From positions 1-64,000 of the forward strand of contig JANSLP010000032.1 of assembly GCA_029298735.1 (NCBI GenBank): DNA of 64,000 bases. The letters are read 5' to 3'. Numbering within the stretch: position 1 is the stretch's first letter; each line of letters opens with the position of its first letter. Below are positions 11,278 to 22,077 of this stretch, one piece after another. This DNA is from Ophiostoma sp. CBS 140.51. Taxonomy: Eukaryota; Ascomycota; Sordariomycetes; Ophiostomatales; Ophiostomataceae. The position numbers and the translations under genes are program-made. The notes under the pieces were generated by a model. The model searched no databases. It saw only the letters and a program-made list of their open reading frames with translations, and was not told the DNA's origin.

Positions 11278-13920
11278 TTACACGCCGTAAGCGACCTGGC
11301 CCAGAGGCTTGTCCTCGCCAGTGCCCGGTGCCATGAAGTTGGTCTTGGGGTTGCCGGACGCCTTGGCTGCGGAGCACCGTGCCATTGTGGGGGAGCTATC
11401 ACACTGTTAGTAAAAAGGAACGAAAAGTAAGTAACGAATATGGGAGAGAGGACTGACCTTCTTGAAATGGCGTCGGTAAAGTAAAAGTTCTCAATGACCT
11501 TGGTCAGCGGCGCACCCGTCGACTTGGAGCCCTTGTTCTGGTCCACCAGCTGCACCTTGGCCAGCTGCTTCAACGCAACCGGCTCCACAACGTCGTATGC
11601 GGCCAGGGCCGGGCTAATCTCCACCATGCGGTCACGGACCTGGGCCAGGTCGTCGTAGGCCAGCGGGACATCCAAAAACTCGGATGCCGCACGCAGAATC
11701 TTCCAGTCCGTGCGTGCCGCACCGGGCAAGCTTGTGGCGGCGCGGGTCATCTGGACACGGCCCTCGGTGTTGACGTAGGTGCCAGACTTCTCGGTGTAGG
11801 CGGCACCGGGCAGGACGACGTCAGCCAGCTGGGCACCCTTGTCACCGTGGTGGCCCTGGTAGACAACGAAAGCATCCTTGGGGATGTCGGCCTCGGAGAT
11901 CTCGTCCGCACCGAGCAGCCAGACGAACTTGGGCTTGGTCTCGGCGACGGCGGCCGATGGCGGCACGAAGCCGACCTCGTAGGCACCGGCGCGCGAAGCC
12001 TCGCGCTGCAGAACGTTGTAGCCGTTCCACTCCTCGGTTTGGAAGGTGGCAGCGTTCTTCTCAACAAAGCCACCAACCAGCTCGTAAAAGGCCTTGGCGT
12101 CGGCGTGCTCAGTGACACCAGAGCCCACAATGATCATGGGGCGCTTGGCGGCCTGCAGCTTCTTGCCCCAGGGACCGGCCAGAGCCTTCTTAAGGGCGGC
12201 GTAGTCGGTACCGAGGTGCTCAAACTCGAAAGTGGACTCAAAGGACTCGCCGACAACGGCAACCTCCAGGTCGGAGACTAGCCACTGCTTGCGGATACGG
12301 GCGTTGAGGACAGCAGCCTCGTGGCGGGGGTTGCTGCCGACAATCAGGATAGCGTCGGCCTCCTCGATACCGGCAATGCGTGAGTTGAAGACGTAGTTGG
12401 AGCGGACATCGACACCGTGGGCGACGGGGACGCTGCCGGTGGGGGTGTCGAGAGCTAGGTTGTCCGAGCCCAGGCGGTTGGCCAGGTCCTTCATGGCGAC
12501 GAGAGACTCAACGTCAACGAGGGCGCCGGCAACGGCCTTGAACTCGTTGCCCTTGGGGGCGACCTTGGCGTAGCCGTGGGCAACTTCAGACAGGGCCTGC
12601 TCCCACGAGGCGGGCTCGAAGCGGCCCTCACGGCGGACCAGGGGGATGGTCAGACGCTGGGTCTTGAGGCCGTCGACGGCGAAACGCGACTTGTCGTTGA
12701 TCCACTCCTCGTTGACATTGTCGTTCAGGCGGGGGACGACACGCATGACCTCGAGGCCACGCGAGTCGACGCGGATGTTGGAGCCAAGAGCGTCGAACAC
12801 GTCAATAGACTCGGTGTGCTTCAGCTCCCAAGGGCGGGCCTTGAAGGCATAGGGCTTGGAGGTCAGGGCACCGACGGGGCACAGGTCGATGACGTTTGCG
12901 GACAGCTCAGAGTCGAGGTTCTTCTCCAGGTACGTACCGATCTGCAGGTCGTTGCCACGGCCGGTGGAGCCAAGCTCGGGCATGCCAGCAACATCGTTGG
13001 CGAAACGGACACAGCGCGTGCAGTGAATGCAGCGGTTCATGGACGTCTTGATTAGGGGGCCGATGTTCTTGTCCTCGACGGCGCGCTTGCCGCCAATCTC
13101 GTGGAAACGACCGCGGTCGGCACCGTAGCGCATAGACTGGTCCTGAAGATCGCACTCGCCACCCTGGTCGCAGACGGGGCAGTCGAGAGGGTGGTTGGCC
13201 AGCAGGAACTCCATAACACCCTCGCGGGCCTTGTGGACCAGCGGGGAGTTGGTCTTGACGACCATGCCGGGCTGGACGGGCCAGGCGCAGGAGGCGACGG
13301 GTTTCGGTGCGCGCTCGACCTCGACCAGGCACATTCTGCAGTTGCCTGCAATCATGAGCTTCCTGTGGGTGTCGGTTAGTATGTGCAGGTATACATATAT
13401 CAATGGCCGGAGCATCCTAGTCGTTTGTCGATGCAGATGTCGTCGTTTATATCGGATGTACATACTCATGGTAGCAGTATCTGTTTAACAGTTGTGTTAG
13501 TGTTTGTTCCACCATATTGATCATACTGACACCTCCACCAGCCAACTCACCTTGGGACTGTTGCGCCCGCCTTCTCGCAGGCCTGGATCAGGGCTGAACC
13601 GGCTATATCATTTGTCAATATCTCGAATTCTCCATCTCGCGTTTGTCATCGATCATCGATCTCGGCTGTGGCCGGGATGGACGGGTTGTTGTCTGGGCAT
13701 ACCTTCTATGGACACCTTCTTGCCATCTGTAAACCACACAATATCGTTAGCATCGCCATCCACGTCGTCGGTATCAAGACAGGGGGTATTCGTCGTTATC
13801 CGCACCAATTGTGAGCTCGACCTCTGCTGGTCTCTGGGCCGTAGCCGAAAAGGCCCGCGACGCCCGGACGGAGTGTCTGCCAGTCCGCAGCGCTGTCCGG
13901 GAAAGAGCTTGCCGGAGCAT
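11278..13920 (-). CDS. nuo78: NADH:ubiquinone oxidoreductase 75-78 kDa subunit, mitochondrial complex I
   Basis: This is the largest peripheral-arm subunit of complex I, carrying the N-terminal 2Fe-2S and 4Fe-4S clusters that pass electrons from the FMN site toward ubiquinone. Six exons are needed: 13806-13920, 13703-13726 (24 nt), 13551-13602, 13466-13480 (15 nt), 11458-13362 and 11278-11395. The sum is 2229 nt, or 742 aa, close to the Neurospora protein. The start begins with an Arg-rich presequence (MLRQALSRTALRTGR). The ferredoxin-like domain (VELTIDGKKVSIEAGSALIQ) and cluster cysteines follow in CYHE, GNCRMCLVE and CPVCDQGGECDLQDQ, then CIHCTRCVRF. A molybdopterin-oxidoreductase-like fold fills the rest. 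The last exon restores the conserved tail (NFYFTDAISR, then SPTMARCSAAK). Confidence 0.96.
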
Positions 13921-15180
13921 TGTGGTTGTGTGTGTGGTGGGTGGTGGTGGCGTGAGGGTTCGAGGTGGATTTCAAATCCGAAGCGATTTTGCGGGAAAAA
14001 ACCAGCAAAACAAGCCGCCGTTTGACGAGCCGGGAGAGGGCGGCGACGGTGCAATTGGCGCGCGGCGACCGAAATAAACAAAGTTCCGATATTCAGATGT
14101 TGTCGGTGAAGAAAGGGCGTGCTGTCGTCGGGGGCCTCGCCTCGCTGCTGCTGCGTGGACTTGTCGTTCGTTGGCTCACGGGTTGGGATTTTTCGAGGAG
14201 GTGGGCAAAACGGACACAGCCTGACTGGGACGAAGGGAGCGAATTGCTTTTCCGCTGAGAGTGGCCGCGATTGGCTTCGGGTGGCCTCTGATTGGCTAGG
14301 GAAAACATGGGATGCCCCACACCCGGAACGAAGCTCAATGGGCGGTGTGATTGGGCAAAATATGGGTGCTTGAGGGTACGCTCTTGCCGAAATATTGCCA
14401 TTTTGCTGTGGTGTTGGGTGAAGCTAGGTTGCGTGGTGTATTTCACCAATATTGCATGTTTGAAATGGTAAAAATACCGATGAAATTTAGACAAAATCCT
14501 TCGATTCTTTTTATCTATAAATCCTTTTCATAATATGGTTGAAGGGTACGATATTTGCTGCTCGTTGTTCCCTCCGGACAAGACCACGTGATATGAACTC
14601 GCACACTAAATGAGTGCCCTGAGTGTACCTTTCTCCCAGCGACTGTTGCATAGTGGAGTTTGTACCTCTCCTGGAGCGGTCCCACTTTATTTTTTCTTCG
14701 CAGACCTTTAAAACTGTAGGCGCGTCCCCCAAATTTTTTGATTCTTTCTTTTCCTCTCTTTTCTCTCCATATTGTACCACGGGCACACTTTATTGTAGGT
14801 GAGCTTGAGCGTTCTGTTTTGCGCGCGAGCAATCGCGTTTGCAAGCAGTTTGTTTTCAGTCGAGTCCCCCTCTATCTTGTGCTCAAGAGAGATTTTCTTT
14901 TGAACGGCACCGTTATGGAAGCACGATAGCAGCAGCCTTTTCTTTCGGGAGAAGGCTGAGGCCATGACCACTGCCTCTTACCGCCGGTTGCTACATTTCT
15001 GTTCCTATGTGATGTTTTGATACTGTGTGTATTTGAGCGTTCTATTTCGACATCTTGGAACGGTATTGCATTGCTAAGGGTATTAAAAATGGCATCGTAG
15101 AGCTGGCATCGAGTCGACATCGAGTCGACATCGAGTCGACATCGGACGTCCTCGAAACGGCATCACGTCCCATTCATGGC
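13921..15180. other. Intergenic region upstream of the complex I gene
   Basis: About 1.2 kb with no supported gene. It holds the complex I promoter on the left. On the right is a 12-bp tandem repeat (15108-15143, about three copies of CATCGAGTCGA, each with a GTCGAC site) just outside the 3' end of the next minus-strand gene. Confidence 0.55.
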
Positions 15181-16275
15181 TACATCTTGCGTCTCCTTAG
15201 CCGCCGCAGGCTCTGTTGCTCCCTCGCCCTCCTTATTGCTTCTCATCTCTGCCTGTGCTGCTGCTCGTGCCTCCTTGTCCCCCGGCAAGCTCCCAAACCG
15301 CTCGTCCAGCAGCTTCTGCTCGCGCTCGAGAGTTGCTGTCCAAGTCGATCGTAGCTGTCCTATGTGCACGTCGAACCCGGACATTTGTAGCAGCGCCTGT
15401 TCCACGACCTCGTTGATCTGCCGCACGGCCTCCTGTCGGCCACCTGCGATCTCGCCCTGCTCCGGCGGGAAACGCAGCGGCAGACGCTGGTCTAGGTTCG
15501 GTGCCATATTGTAGTCGACGCCCGGTACTGCTGGTGCACGCATCGTGGCGATCATGACGTCGATTTCGCCGGGGGAGATTGTTTCGTCGTCTTCGACAAA
15601 GAGGTTTTCGTTGACTGTGGGTGTAGGCGGTGCTGTAGCACTCGTGGGCGTGGTTGCTGCACTGGCTGCAGCTCTGCTTTTGGTGGAGATGCTTGCCGTC
15701 GGAGGAGGAGCGTTTGCAGCCGCCTCTGCTGCCGTTTTCGCTTCCTCTCGTGCTTTGGCCATGGCCTTTTCACGCTCGGCGACGGCTCCGACAATGTACT
15801 TTCGGTCCATATCCGCCAGGTACATGAAGCCTTCCCGGATGCCGTCGCGATAGTACTCGATGGTGCCCAGCATGGCCTTGGCCTTTTCGAAACGGCTGCA
15901 TGGCGGGTTGAACGGCTGTGTCAAGTCGGCATCAGGAGTGAGAGGCACAAACATGGCCGGAATGGCGCTGGTGACTCTTGTTGGCGGAGGTTTCTGGACA
16001 GGAGGTGCAGATGGAGCAGACGGTGCAGATGGTGTCGTTTGAGTTGTTTGTGTCGTTTTTGTCGGCTGTGTAGGCGGTGATGACTTCTTTGGGGGCATAG
16101 GTGCTTTTAGTGTCGGTACCGCGGCCGATACTGTAGCTTGCGTAGCTGTCGTTGAAGCCTTTGGTGTTCCTGCATCGCCGCTCTCCGCAGGTCTGGACGG
16201 CAGAACTGTGTTTCCACCAACAGCATGGCCATCAGCCATTTGCACATCGATATCTGCCTCAATCGGCGAGGCCAT
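15163..16275 (-). CDS. Hypothetical Ala/Pro-rich protein
   Basis: A single exon of 370 aa starting at the ATG at 16275. I do not recognise the family. The first 120 residues are Thr/Pro/Ala-rich and probably disordered. A conserved-looking helical block follows (PPCSRFEKAKAMLGTIEYYRDGIREGF across two stretches). Next is an Ala/Glu-rich segment with coiled-coil potential (about residues 155-185). A second ordered region contains SPGEIDVMIATMRAPAVPGVDYN and then LQMSGFDVHIGQLRSTW. Its strong third-position G/C bias matches neighbouring genes, so the frame is real. No signal peptide or membrane segment is visible. Confidence 0.75.
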   Translation of the reverse strand: MASPIEADIDVQMADGHAVGGNTVLPSRPAESGDAGTPKASTTATQATVSAAVPTLKAPMPPKKSSPPTQPTKTTQTTQTTPSAPSAPSAPPVQKPPPTRVTSAIPAMFVPLTPDADLTQPFNPPCSRFEKAKAMLGTIEYYRDGIREGFMYLADMDRKYIVGAVAEREKAMAKAREEAKTAAEAAANAPPPTASISTKSRAAASAATTPTSATAPPTPTVNENLFVEDDETISPGEIDVMIATMRAPAVPGVDYNMAPNLDQRLPLRFPPEQGEIAGGRQEAVRQINEVVEQALLQMSGFDVHIGQLRSTWTATLEREQKLLDERFGSLPGDKEARAAAQAEMRSNKEGEGATEPAAAKETQDVAMNGT

Positions 16276-16963
16276 GAGGCTGTCCTCGCCCAAGGTGGTT
16301 AGAATTGGGCGTGATCAAGGTGCTATGAAGGACGGAAGTAGCTTCTTTAGCTTCAATCATGAGTCGTGACTATTCATATCTGTTGAATGTCATAACTTGC
16401 GAGTTTGATGTTTTGGTAGCTGTTGCTATTTTGGAGCTGTCTGAGCTAACGGATCCGGCGTGGTGGCTCCCAATAGGTGCACAGGCCTGTGCACCTATTG
16501 GGAGCCGGCGTGGTGTGAATATTATGTAATTCAAGCAAAATCGCTGGACAGTGTCAGAACAGCAAGCATACGATACAAAATCTACAACAAATACAATTGT
16601 TCTTTTACAAAATCAGCAGCTAATTTTCAATTAACAATTTCAGTGTTTTTGCTTCACATTGATTAAGAGCGAGTGCCTGCAGTAAGTGCTCTGTTTTACT
16701 GTGAGACACATCCACGCGTGGCCAAGACAGATATTTTCAAGGTGAAGATGCGCAGCCCTCGAAAGTCAATTTCGTTACATTTTGTACAAAATAAGTAAGA
16801 GTATGATATGTACAAGCAATGGCTAATAAAACGACAGGAATTTATATGCAAAACAATAACCCAAGTCACCTGTAATAGTGTACACGCGATGCAATCGCCG
16901 CGCGTATATGCAAGGCCGAGACCTTTGAGAAGACCTCGACTATCAGTGCGAACGCCTTCACTG
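16276..16963. other. Intergenic region holding a perfect palindrome
   Basis: AT-rich spacer between two minus-strand genes, with no coding potential. It contains the 42-bp palindrome described separately. Confidence 0.6.
16455..16515. repeat. Perfect 42-bp palindrome flanked by 11-bp direct repeats
   Basis: Bases 16465-16485 (starting GGCTCCCAATAGG) are followed directly by their exact reverse complement at 16486-16506, with no spacer. The 11-mer CCGGCGTGGTG occurs at 16455-16465 and again at 16505-16515, exactly 50 bp apart and overlapping the palindrome ends. It can form a cruciform in DNA or a long hairpin in RNA. Confidence 0.95.
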
Positions 16964-18311
16964 TCACCTTGACGGCAAGATCTTGCGGATGTACTCGCGT
17001 AGTACCCGCAGTGCACCGCGAACGTGGTCCTCCAGCCGCCGATCCTTGCGCCGACGCATCCAGAGCAGCACGAGCGCCAGGACAACAAAGTCAATGGTGA
17101 CGTGCTTGAAGACCGCCCAAGCAAACCAGCCGAACCAAACGACAGGTCTCTTCTCGCTGCGTGCCCGGAACTCGCGTCCTGATGTGATTTGTTCACGCAG
17201 AGCGGCAATCTCGGCCGACAGCTTGACCATGGCTCGCTCCATCATCTTGGACCACCGCTGGCTGCCCCGTTTTGAAACGTCGCCAGCAGCGCCGTCCGTC
17301 GCTTCACCTGCACCGGCGGCACCACCGCCGCCAGATCGCCGGCTGCCCCCTCGGCTTCCACTGCCGTAGTGGCTGCCATTGTGTACTGTCGTAATACCAC
17401 GCCGTCTTCGCCGTGCAGCAGCGGCGCCATCGTCGTCGTCTTCCTCTTCCTCTTCTTCGTCGTCATCCGAAGCTGCTGCTTCAAGCTCTTCTTCAATCAT
17501 GCGCATACGGTTCTCGCGTTCGGCCTCGTCTTCTTCACTCATTGGACTCAGGATCTTCATGGGTCCACCGTCGGATGCTGTGGCGGCAAGGCTTGGTCGC
17601 CGGTGTTGCCGTTCGTTTTCGAGGTCATGTTCGCGCTTGCGTTCCCTTTCGCGGCCGTGGTCTCGGTCGCGTTGATCTCGATCTATATAGTCTCGCGTGT
17701 CGTAGTACTCGTCTTGTCGTGGGGACGTGGGCATGCCGTATAATGTGTCTTTCCGGAAGGAGCCAGAGGAGCTGGGGCTGTGGTTGTCTTTGATCTGGTT
17801 CCAGACAAACTCAAGTTCAGCGACGAGCTCATTGGCGGTTCTGCAGCACGTAGTCAGTAAAAGGCAGGGTGGGATATCATATGCAGTCAGCATCATCCTG
17901 GTGAGCTTACGGTGTCGTGGCATAGGTGTGCATGGTCTCAATGAGGCTCTCAATGTATCGGCGCTTCGCCTCGGTCCGGCCGAGCCCTCGTTGGGCATTC
18001 CACGCATCCCACTTGTCCTGCTCGCGGCGCAGCTCGTCGACGGCCAGTCCAGAGTAGGCATTGGGCCGCTCCATGACGCCGTCAACGTCGCCCTCCATTG
18101 CCTGTTTGTAGAGCCCATAGAGGCGCATGCGGTCGCCCGGTGGTGGCCGGGCGGCGCCCGTCTTGGGGATCTTCTTGACGGTGTTGAGCGCATGGACGAA
18201 CACGCGGTCTGTGAGGAGGTACAGAAAGGAGATATGATTAGTGATGAACGATGCACAAATTATACGTCACGGCATCAGATCGGAGATAGGCGTACCAACT
18301 GAGTCGGCCAT
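16964..18311 (-). CDS. Membrane-anchored acyl-CoA-binding protein (Atg37/ACBD5-like)
   Basis: Exons 18296-18311 (16 nt), 17911-18208 and 16964-17840 give 396 aa. Residues about 5-105 form an acyl-CoA-binding domain: FVHALNTVKKIPKTG, then RMRLYGLYKQAMEGDV, then DKWDAWNAQRGLGRTEAKRRY, with the usual YKQA and W residues. A charged disordered middle follows (Arg/Asp/Glu-rich, then a polyacidic run). A coiled-coil-like stretch before the C-terminus leads into one hydrophobic segment (VVWFGWFAWAVF...IDFVVLALVLLW) and a basic tail. ACB domain plus C-terminal anchor is the layout of ACBD5 and of yeast Atg37, peroxisomal membrane proteins acting in acyl-CoA handling and pexophagy. The domain is certain; peroxisomal location is inferred from architecture. 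The first exon codes only five residues plus one base. Confidence 0.92.
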
Positions 18312-19691
18312 GTTGGCGGTTTGTGTAGGAGAACTGGGATTAATCGGAAGGTAGGAGAAAGTATCGGAGGGATTTGTGATGTGTGATGTGTGATGTGTGA
18401 TGTCACGTATCACGGCGATCTGTCGAGTCTGTCGTGACGTCCTCAGTGTCGTCCTCGGTGTCGACAGGGAGACTTTCGAGGAGCCTCGTTCCCTTGGCTG
18501 AGCTCACCCAACCTAGGCTTCGCGTAACTGTGGAGGAACGGATTGGTTGGTAGGACAATGTCGAAACAAAATAGACGAATCAAAAGTGCGGTTTCACGAA
18601 AGACGGCCGATTCTCAAGAGGGATTTGGCGCCAAGGCAAAGCAATTGTGAGGTGAGGTGAAGTTGCTGGCGTGTAGTCGTTCGGCGGGTTCCTGTGCTAG
18701 CCCGTCACGGTCGCTCAGAAGAGCCGAGGGTAGTCGCTGGCAGCTGTTGTTGCAACGGCAGGAGCAGTGGTTGTCCGATTGTGAAAGAGCGAGAGACAGG
18801 GGAGGAAGGTGCGCGGGATGGACACCCCCATGGCAGGACGGGGAAGGAGCGATGGGAGAAGAGAGAGAGAGGCGAAGCAGCAAAGCAAGCCACAAAAAGA
18901 ATGAAGATGAAGAAACGATGATGTTTCGACGCCGGATTGTTCTTGCACAATGGGCGATTCCTCAGCCAGTAGGCGGAGAAGGGCCCGATACGCTCCGGGG
19001 GCGATTGGGGTTTGTGGGGAGACAACAGAGCCAAAAGAGCAATTGTTAGTGAATGACGGGCAACTGCGACTGCTGTGTCGCTTGCTTCTGGCTTGCTGAC
19101 TTGCCTTTGTTTGGGTAAGGCTCACCCATTGCCACTGCCTCGGCGCGTGGATGTACAGATCCACAGGGCGTGTCGTGCGCGTGCTGCTGTTGTGTGTGGT
19201 ATATTACCGCGACGTGCATTGCAGCGTCCAAATTGCCCTATATCAGACGGCTGCGACAGTGCTATTACTCGTCACTTAGCGCCTGTAAACACACCCGAGC
19301 CGTCTCTTGTCGCTGAATCATACCCCCTGGCAAGCGCATCCTGTGCCTGGAATGCCCCTGTAAATTAACACGCGGGGCTTGAACGGCGCCCGCCGAGGCA
19401 CGTGAAAGGAACATCTTGACTGACGTCTTGGACCGTTTGATATAGTTATGCGCCTCTGCATATTAGGTACATTAAGACGGCTAGGGACAACAAGCCAAGG
19501 GGTCAATGTACACAGAGAGATCTTCTGATTAGAAAAACGATGAGGGGTCGGCAACACTGTTCTAGAAAGAGTATTGTCCTCGGTATTCATCACGGCTTGA
19601 AGCGATACTGATTTTAAGTTGGTATTAAGTTGATCTTGATGGCATTCTGATGCCATTTCGAGATTTGGGTATATTGTTATCTGGTTTGTTT
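18312..19691. other. Intergenic region with a 7-bp tandem repeat
   Basis: 1.4 kb without a supported gene. Bases 18374-18401 are four tandem copies of a GTGTGAT-type heptamer in the promoter side of the acyl-CoA-binding gene. The remainder is mixed-composition spacer and probably the 3' UTR of the RNase III gene near 19600. Confidence 0.55.
18374..18401. repeat. Tandem heptamer repeat (GTGTGAT-type, x4)
   Basis: TTGTGAT is followed by three exact GTGTGAT units, located 63 bp upstream of the acyl-CoA-binding protein start codon. Confidence 0.95.
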
Positions 19692-21185
19692 CTAGTTTGC
19701 CGGTTCTCCATTTGACGGGGCTTCAGGCTGTACCTGGCTCCTGTCACCATATATGCTCGCTTTCTGGGCCACGAAGAACTTCATCTTCGCCTTGTTCTCC
19801 AACGCTCGTTCGGCTGCCTTGCCGCCGGCTTCCTTCTTGCTCAACGCCGAGCCGTATCCTAGACACTCCGATTTGCCCCAGGCATCCACCCATACGGCCA
19901 CTGTAAACAGAGGCATTTTGCTGTGCTTGTCCCGGATCACCTTTTTGGTGGGCGCATCCTCGTACCGGATCTTGACCTCTTTGCAGCCGATCAATGCCGC
20001 GAGCTGGACCTTGGACGTCAACGTCAGGTTCTTTACCGGTGCATTCGGGACGCTCTGGACGTTCTGGAACACATCCTTCTTCGGTGATGATGGGACTGAA
20101 TCGTCTCCCCTTGTGCTTTCAGCATCAGTCGTGCTTGTTGCGTCTGTCGTGACTGAAAGGGCCAAACTGCTGCCGGGTCCTCCTACGGCGTTGGCTATCA
20201 ATGCCTGCATCGACAGCTGCGGTCTGTTGTCGGATTCTGATGTCGGCCGTGACTGTGGTTGGGGATGTGTCGGGATGCGCCGTACATTATATTTGCGCCT
20301 GATCTCTTCTGACAGGGACATGGCCCACAAGGATCTCAGCCATCGTAGAGTGATTGTGACGCCGTCATATGGCACATCGGTTGATGCTGGCCGTGCCCGA
20401 ATCAGAGCACCAACGTAGGCCTCAAAGAGATCGCCATTAACCTTCTCTCGTTCCTTAGCTGCGACTTTGGTGCCGCGCAGGAGCGCGTTGTCTGTGAACT
20501 CGAGCGGGAAGTTGGCACGCTTCTCGATGCCGTAATGTGTCGTATACTGTGCCAGATTAGAGTTTCGAAGCAGGCCTTCCCGCATCTGCGACTTCCGGCC
20601 GGGTGTCAGGCGCGGGAACGTCTGTGTGATGATCTCAGAGGCCGCATAGTAGATGAAGGCGTCGCCCAAAAACTCCAGCGTCTCGTAGTTTGCAACCTCG
20701 TTCCAGCCGCGGTGCGTCAACGCCATTTTCTCCAGATTTTCGCCTGGTATCGGCGGTAGTGCCGGGTATTCGGTGGGAATATCCTCGACCGTCCAGGCAG
20801 TCATGTTGACCAGGCTTGGGATGAAAGACAATGGATTTTGTCCGCCCACTTCGGGGGTAAGTGTGGATGAAGGAGCTGTTTGAGCGGCTGTGTTTGAAGC
20901 AGCTCCTTGTGTTGCCTTGTCGCCATTATTTTGACCGGCAGATGACTCTTCACCACCAAGAGCTTGAAGCACCGGTAAGGTCGTCTTGTTCAATGTCACC
21001 AGCCGCTCCAGAGTTGCTGTGAGCTCATCCGAGTCGCTCTGTTCTGCTGCCTTTACAAAAGCGCGTAGCTCTTTGTAGTACTCCTTGATCAGGGCGAGCT
21101 TTTCTGGAGAAACAGATACGGTAGATTTTTGGCGTTTCGGTATGCCGCCATCTTCGGTCGCGGCTTCCAGCGTTCGTTTTGACAT
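19692..21185 (-). CDS. Ribonuclease III (Rnt1-like)
   Basis: This is a double-stranded RNA endonuclease with one RNase III domain and one dsRNA-binding domain, the layout of yeast Rnt1, which processes pre-rRNA, snRNA and snoRNA precursors. From the ATG at 21185 the protein is 497 aa; the frame is open 26 codons further upstream, but MSKRTLEA looks like the true start. The catalytic signature NYETLEFLGDAFIYYAAS lies near residues 166-183. The second acidic block GDLFEAYVGALI carries the other metal-binding residues. The dsRBD-like region is at the C-terminus (KVQLAALIGCKEVKIRYED, then GSALSKKEAGGKAAERALE). It has no PAZ or helicase domain, so it is not a Dicer. A nuclear role is inferred from family. 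Confidence 0.9.
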   Translation of the reverse strand: MSKRTLEAATEDGGIPKRQKSTVSVSPEKLALIKEYYKELRAFVKAAEQSDSDELTATLERLVTLNKTTLPVLQALGGEESSAGQNNGDKATQGAASNTAAQTAPSSTLTPEVGGQNPLSFIPSLVNMTAWTVEDIPTEYPALPPIPGENLEKMALTHRGWNEVANYETLEFLGDAFIYYAASEIITQTFPRLTPGRKSQMREGLLRNSNLAQYTTHYGIEKRANFPLEFTDNALLRGTKVAAKEREKVNGDLFEAYVGALIRARPASTDVPYDGVTITLRWLRSLWAMSLSEEIRRKYNVRRIPTHPQPQSRPTSESDNRPQLSMQALIANAVGGPGSSLALSVTTDATSTTDAESTRGDDSVPSSPKKDVFQNVQSVPNAPVKNLTLTSKVQLAALIGCKEVKIRYEDAPTKKVIRDKHSKMPLFTVAVWVDAWGKSECLGYGSALSKKEAGGKAAERALENKAKMKFFVAQKASIYGDRSQVQPEAPSNGEPAN

Positions 21186-21511
21186 GGTGTTGTGAAATAT
21201 GAGCTTGATTTGTTTTGCAGGGTGAAAACATGGCTTAAAAACGGCTATATCGTCAAAAGGCATATTGAAGCTACTTCCTTCCTAGCATTGAAGACTCGAG
21301 CCCCACAGTATGGGGTGTGCCATCTGAGCTTATACTGTAGGCTAGCACAGTGTGGATAAATTATCAGCCAATCACAGGCGCCAACGCAACTTCGCTTTTT
21401 GCGATGCCGTTGAGCTGGAAAAGAAACATCCGACGACTGGTGGTCATTGCTGCCATTTTCCTGCCTCGTCCTCGACAGCAAACGACCGCACATCCTCACA
21501 ACGTTGACAAG
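21186..21511. promoter_or_regulatory. Compact divergent promoter, RNase III and mS33
   Basis: Only 326 bp separate the outward-facing start codons of the RNase III gene and the mitoribosomal mS33 gene, so they probably share regulatory DNA. A CCAAT-type motif (GCCAATCAC) lies near 21368. No other element was recognised. Confidence 0.5.
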
Positions 21512-22077
21512 ATGACTGTCCCACGCGCTAGACTGCTGGACCTTTGGAAGGTACGCTCCGTATTCTTTCCAATTCCAGTGCCGCTCCGGCCGCCCCGCCG
21601 AAAGTGTCACCAATCCCGCGACAACGACCAGAATAGACATGCTAACAAACCATCACCAAACACGACAGGCCCAGTGCAAGATCTTCGGCACGACATTCAA
21701 CCCCGAGGGCATCCGCATGGGAAACAAGGTCCTGCGCCAGAGACTCCGTGGTCCTGCCCTGGCCTCCTACTACCCACGAAAGTTTGTCGGCATCCGCGAC
21801 CTGCAGCGCGAGTTCGGCCCCGACTTGCTGGCATTCGACGAGTGGGACGAGGACCGTCTGGAAGGTCTCGCAGGGTATGTTCCACTTTTCCTGGGAGCAC
21901 ATTGGGATATCTGTCCGTTGTATACTGGTTTTGCCGCGATACTAACGACCTCTATAGTCTCCGCGCCCGTGGCAAGGGTAACGCAAAGGCGAAGGCTGCC
22001 GGTAAGTTCTCCAAGAAGCTTTTCATTGCCAGTCTACACGCATCTACTGACACTGCGAAGACCCGAAAAAGAGATAA
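21512..22077 (+). CDS. Mitochondrial small-subunit ribosomal protein mS33 (Rsm27-like)
   Basis: This is a component of the small subunit of the mitochondrial ribosome. Four exons (21512-21550, 21669-21874, 21958-22001, 22061-22077) give 101 aa, the usual size for fungal Rsm27/mS33. The diagnostic run is MTVPRARLLDLWK joined to AQCKIFGTTFNPEGIRMGNK, then LRQRLRGPALASYYPRK and LRDLQREFG-like sequence (IRDLQREFGPDLLAFDEWDE). The basic tail GLRARGKGNAKAKAA is finished by a 17-nt last exon adding DPKKR and TAA; its acceptor follows a good branch site (CTACTGAC). Reading through the last donor instead gives an unrelated longer tail, which I reject. Confidence 0.9.
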
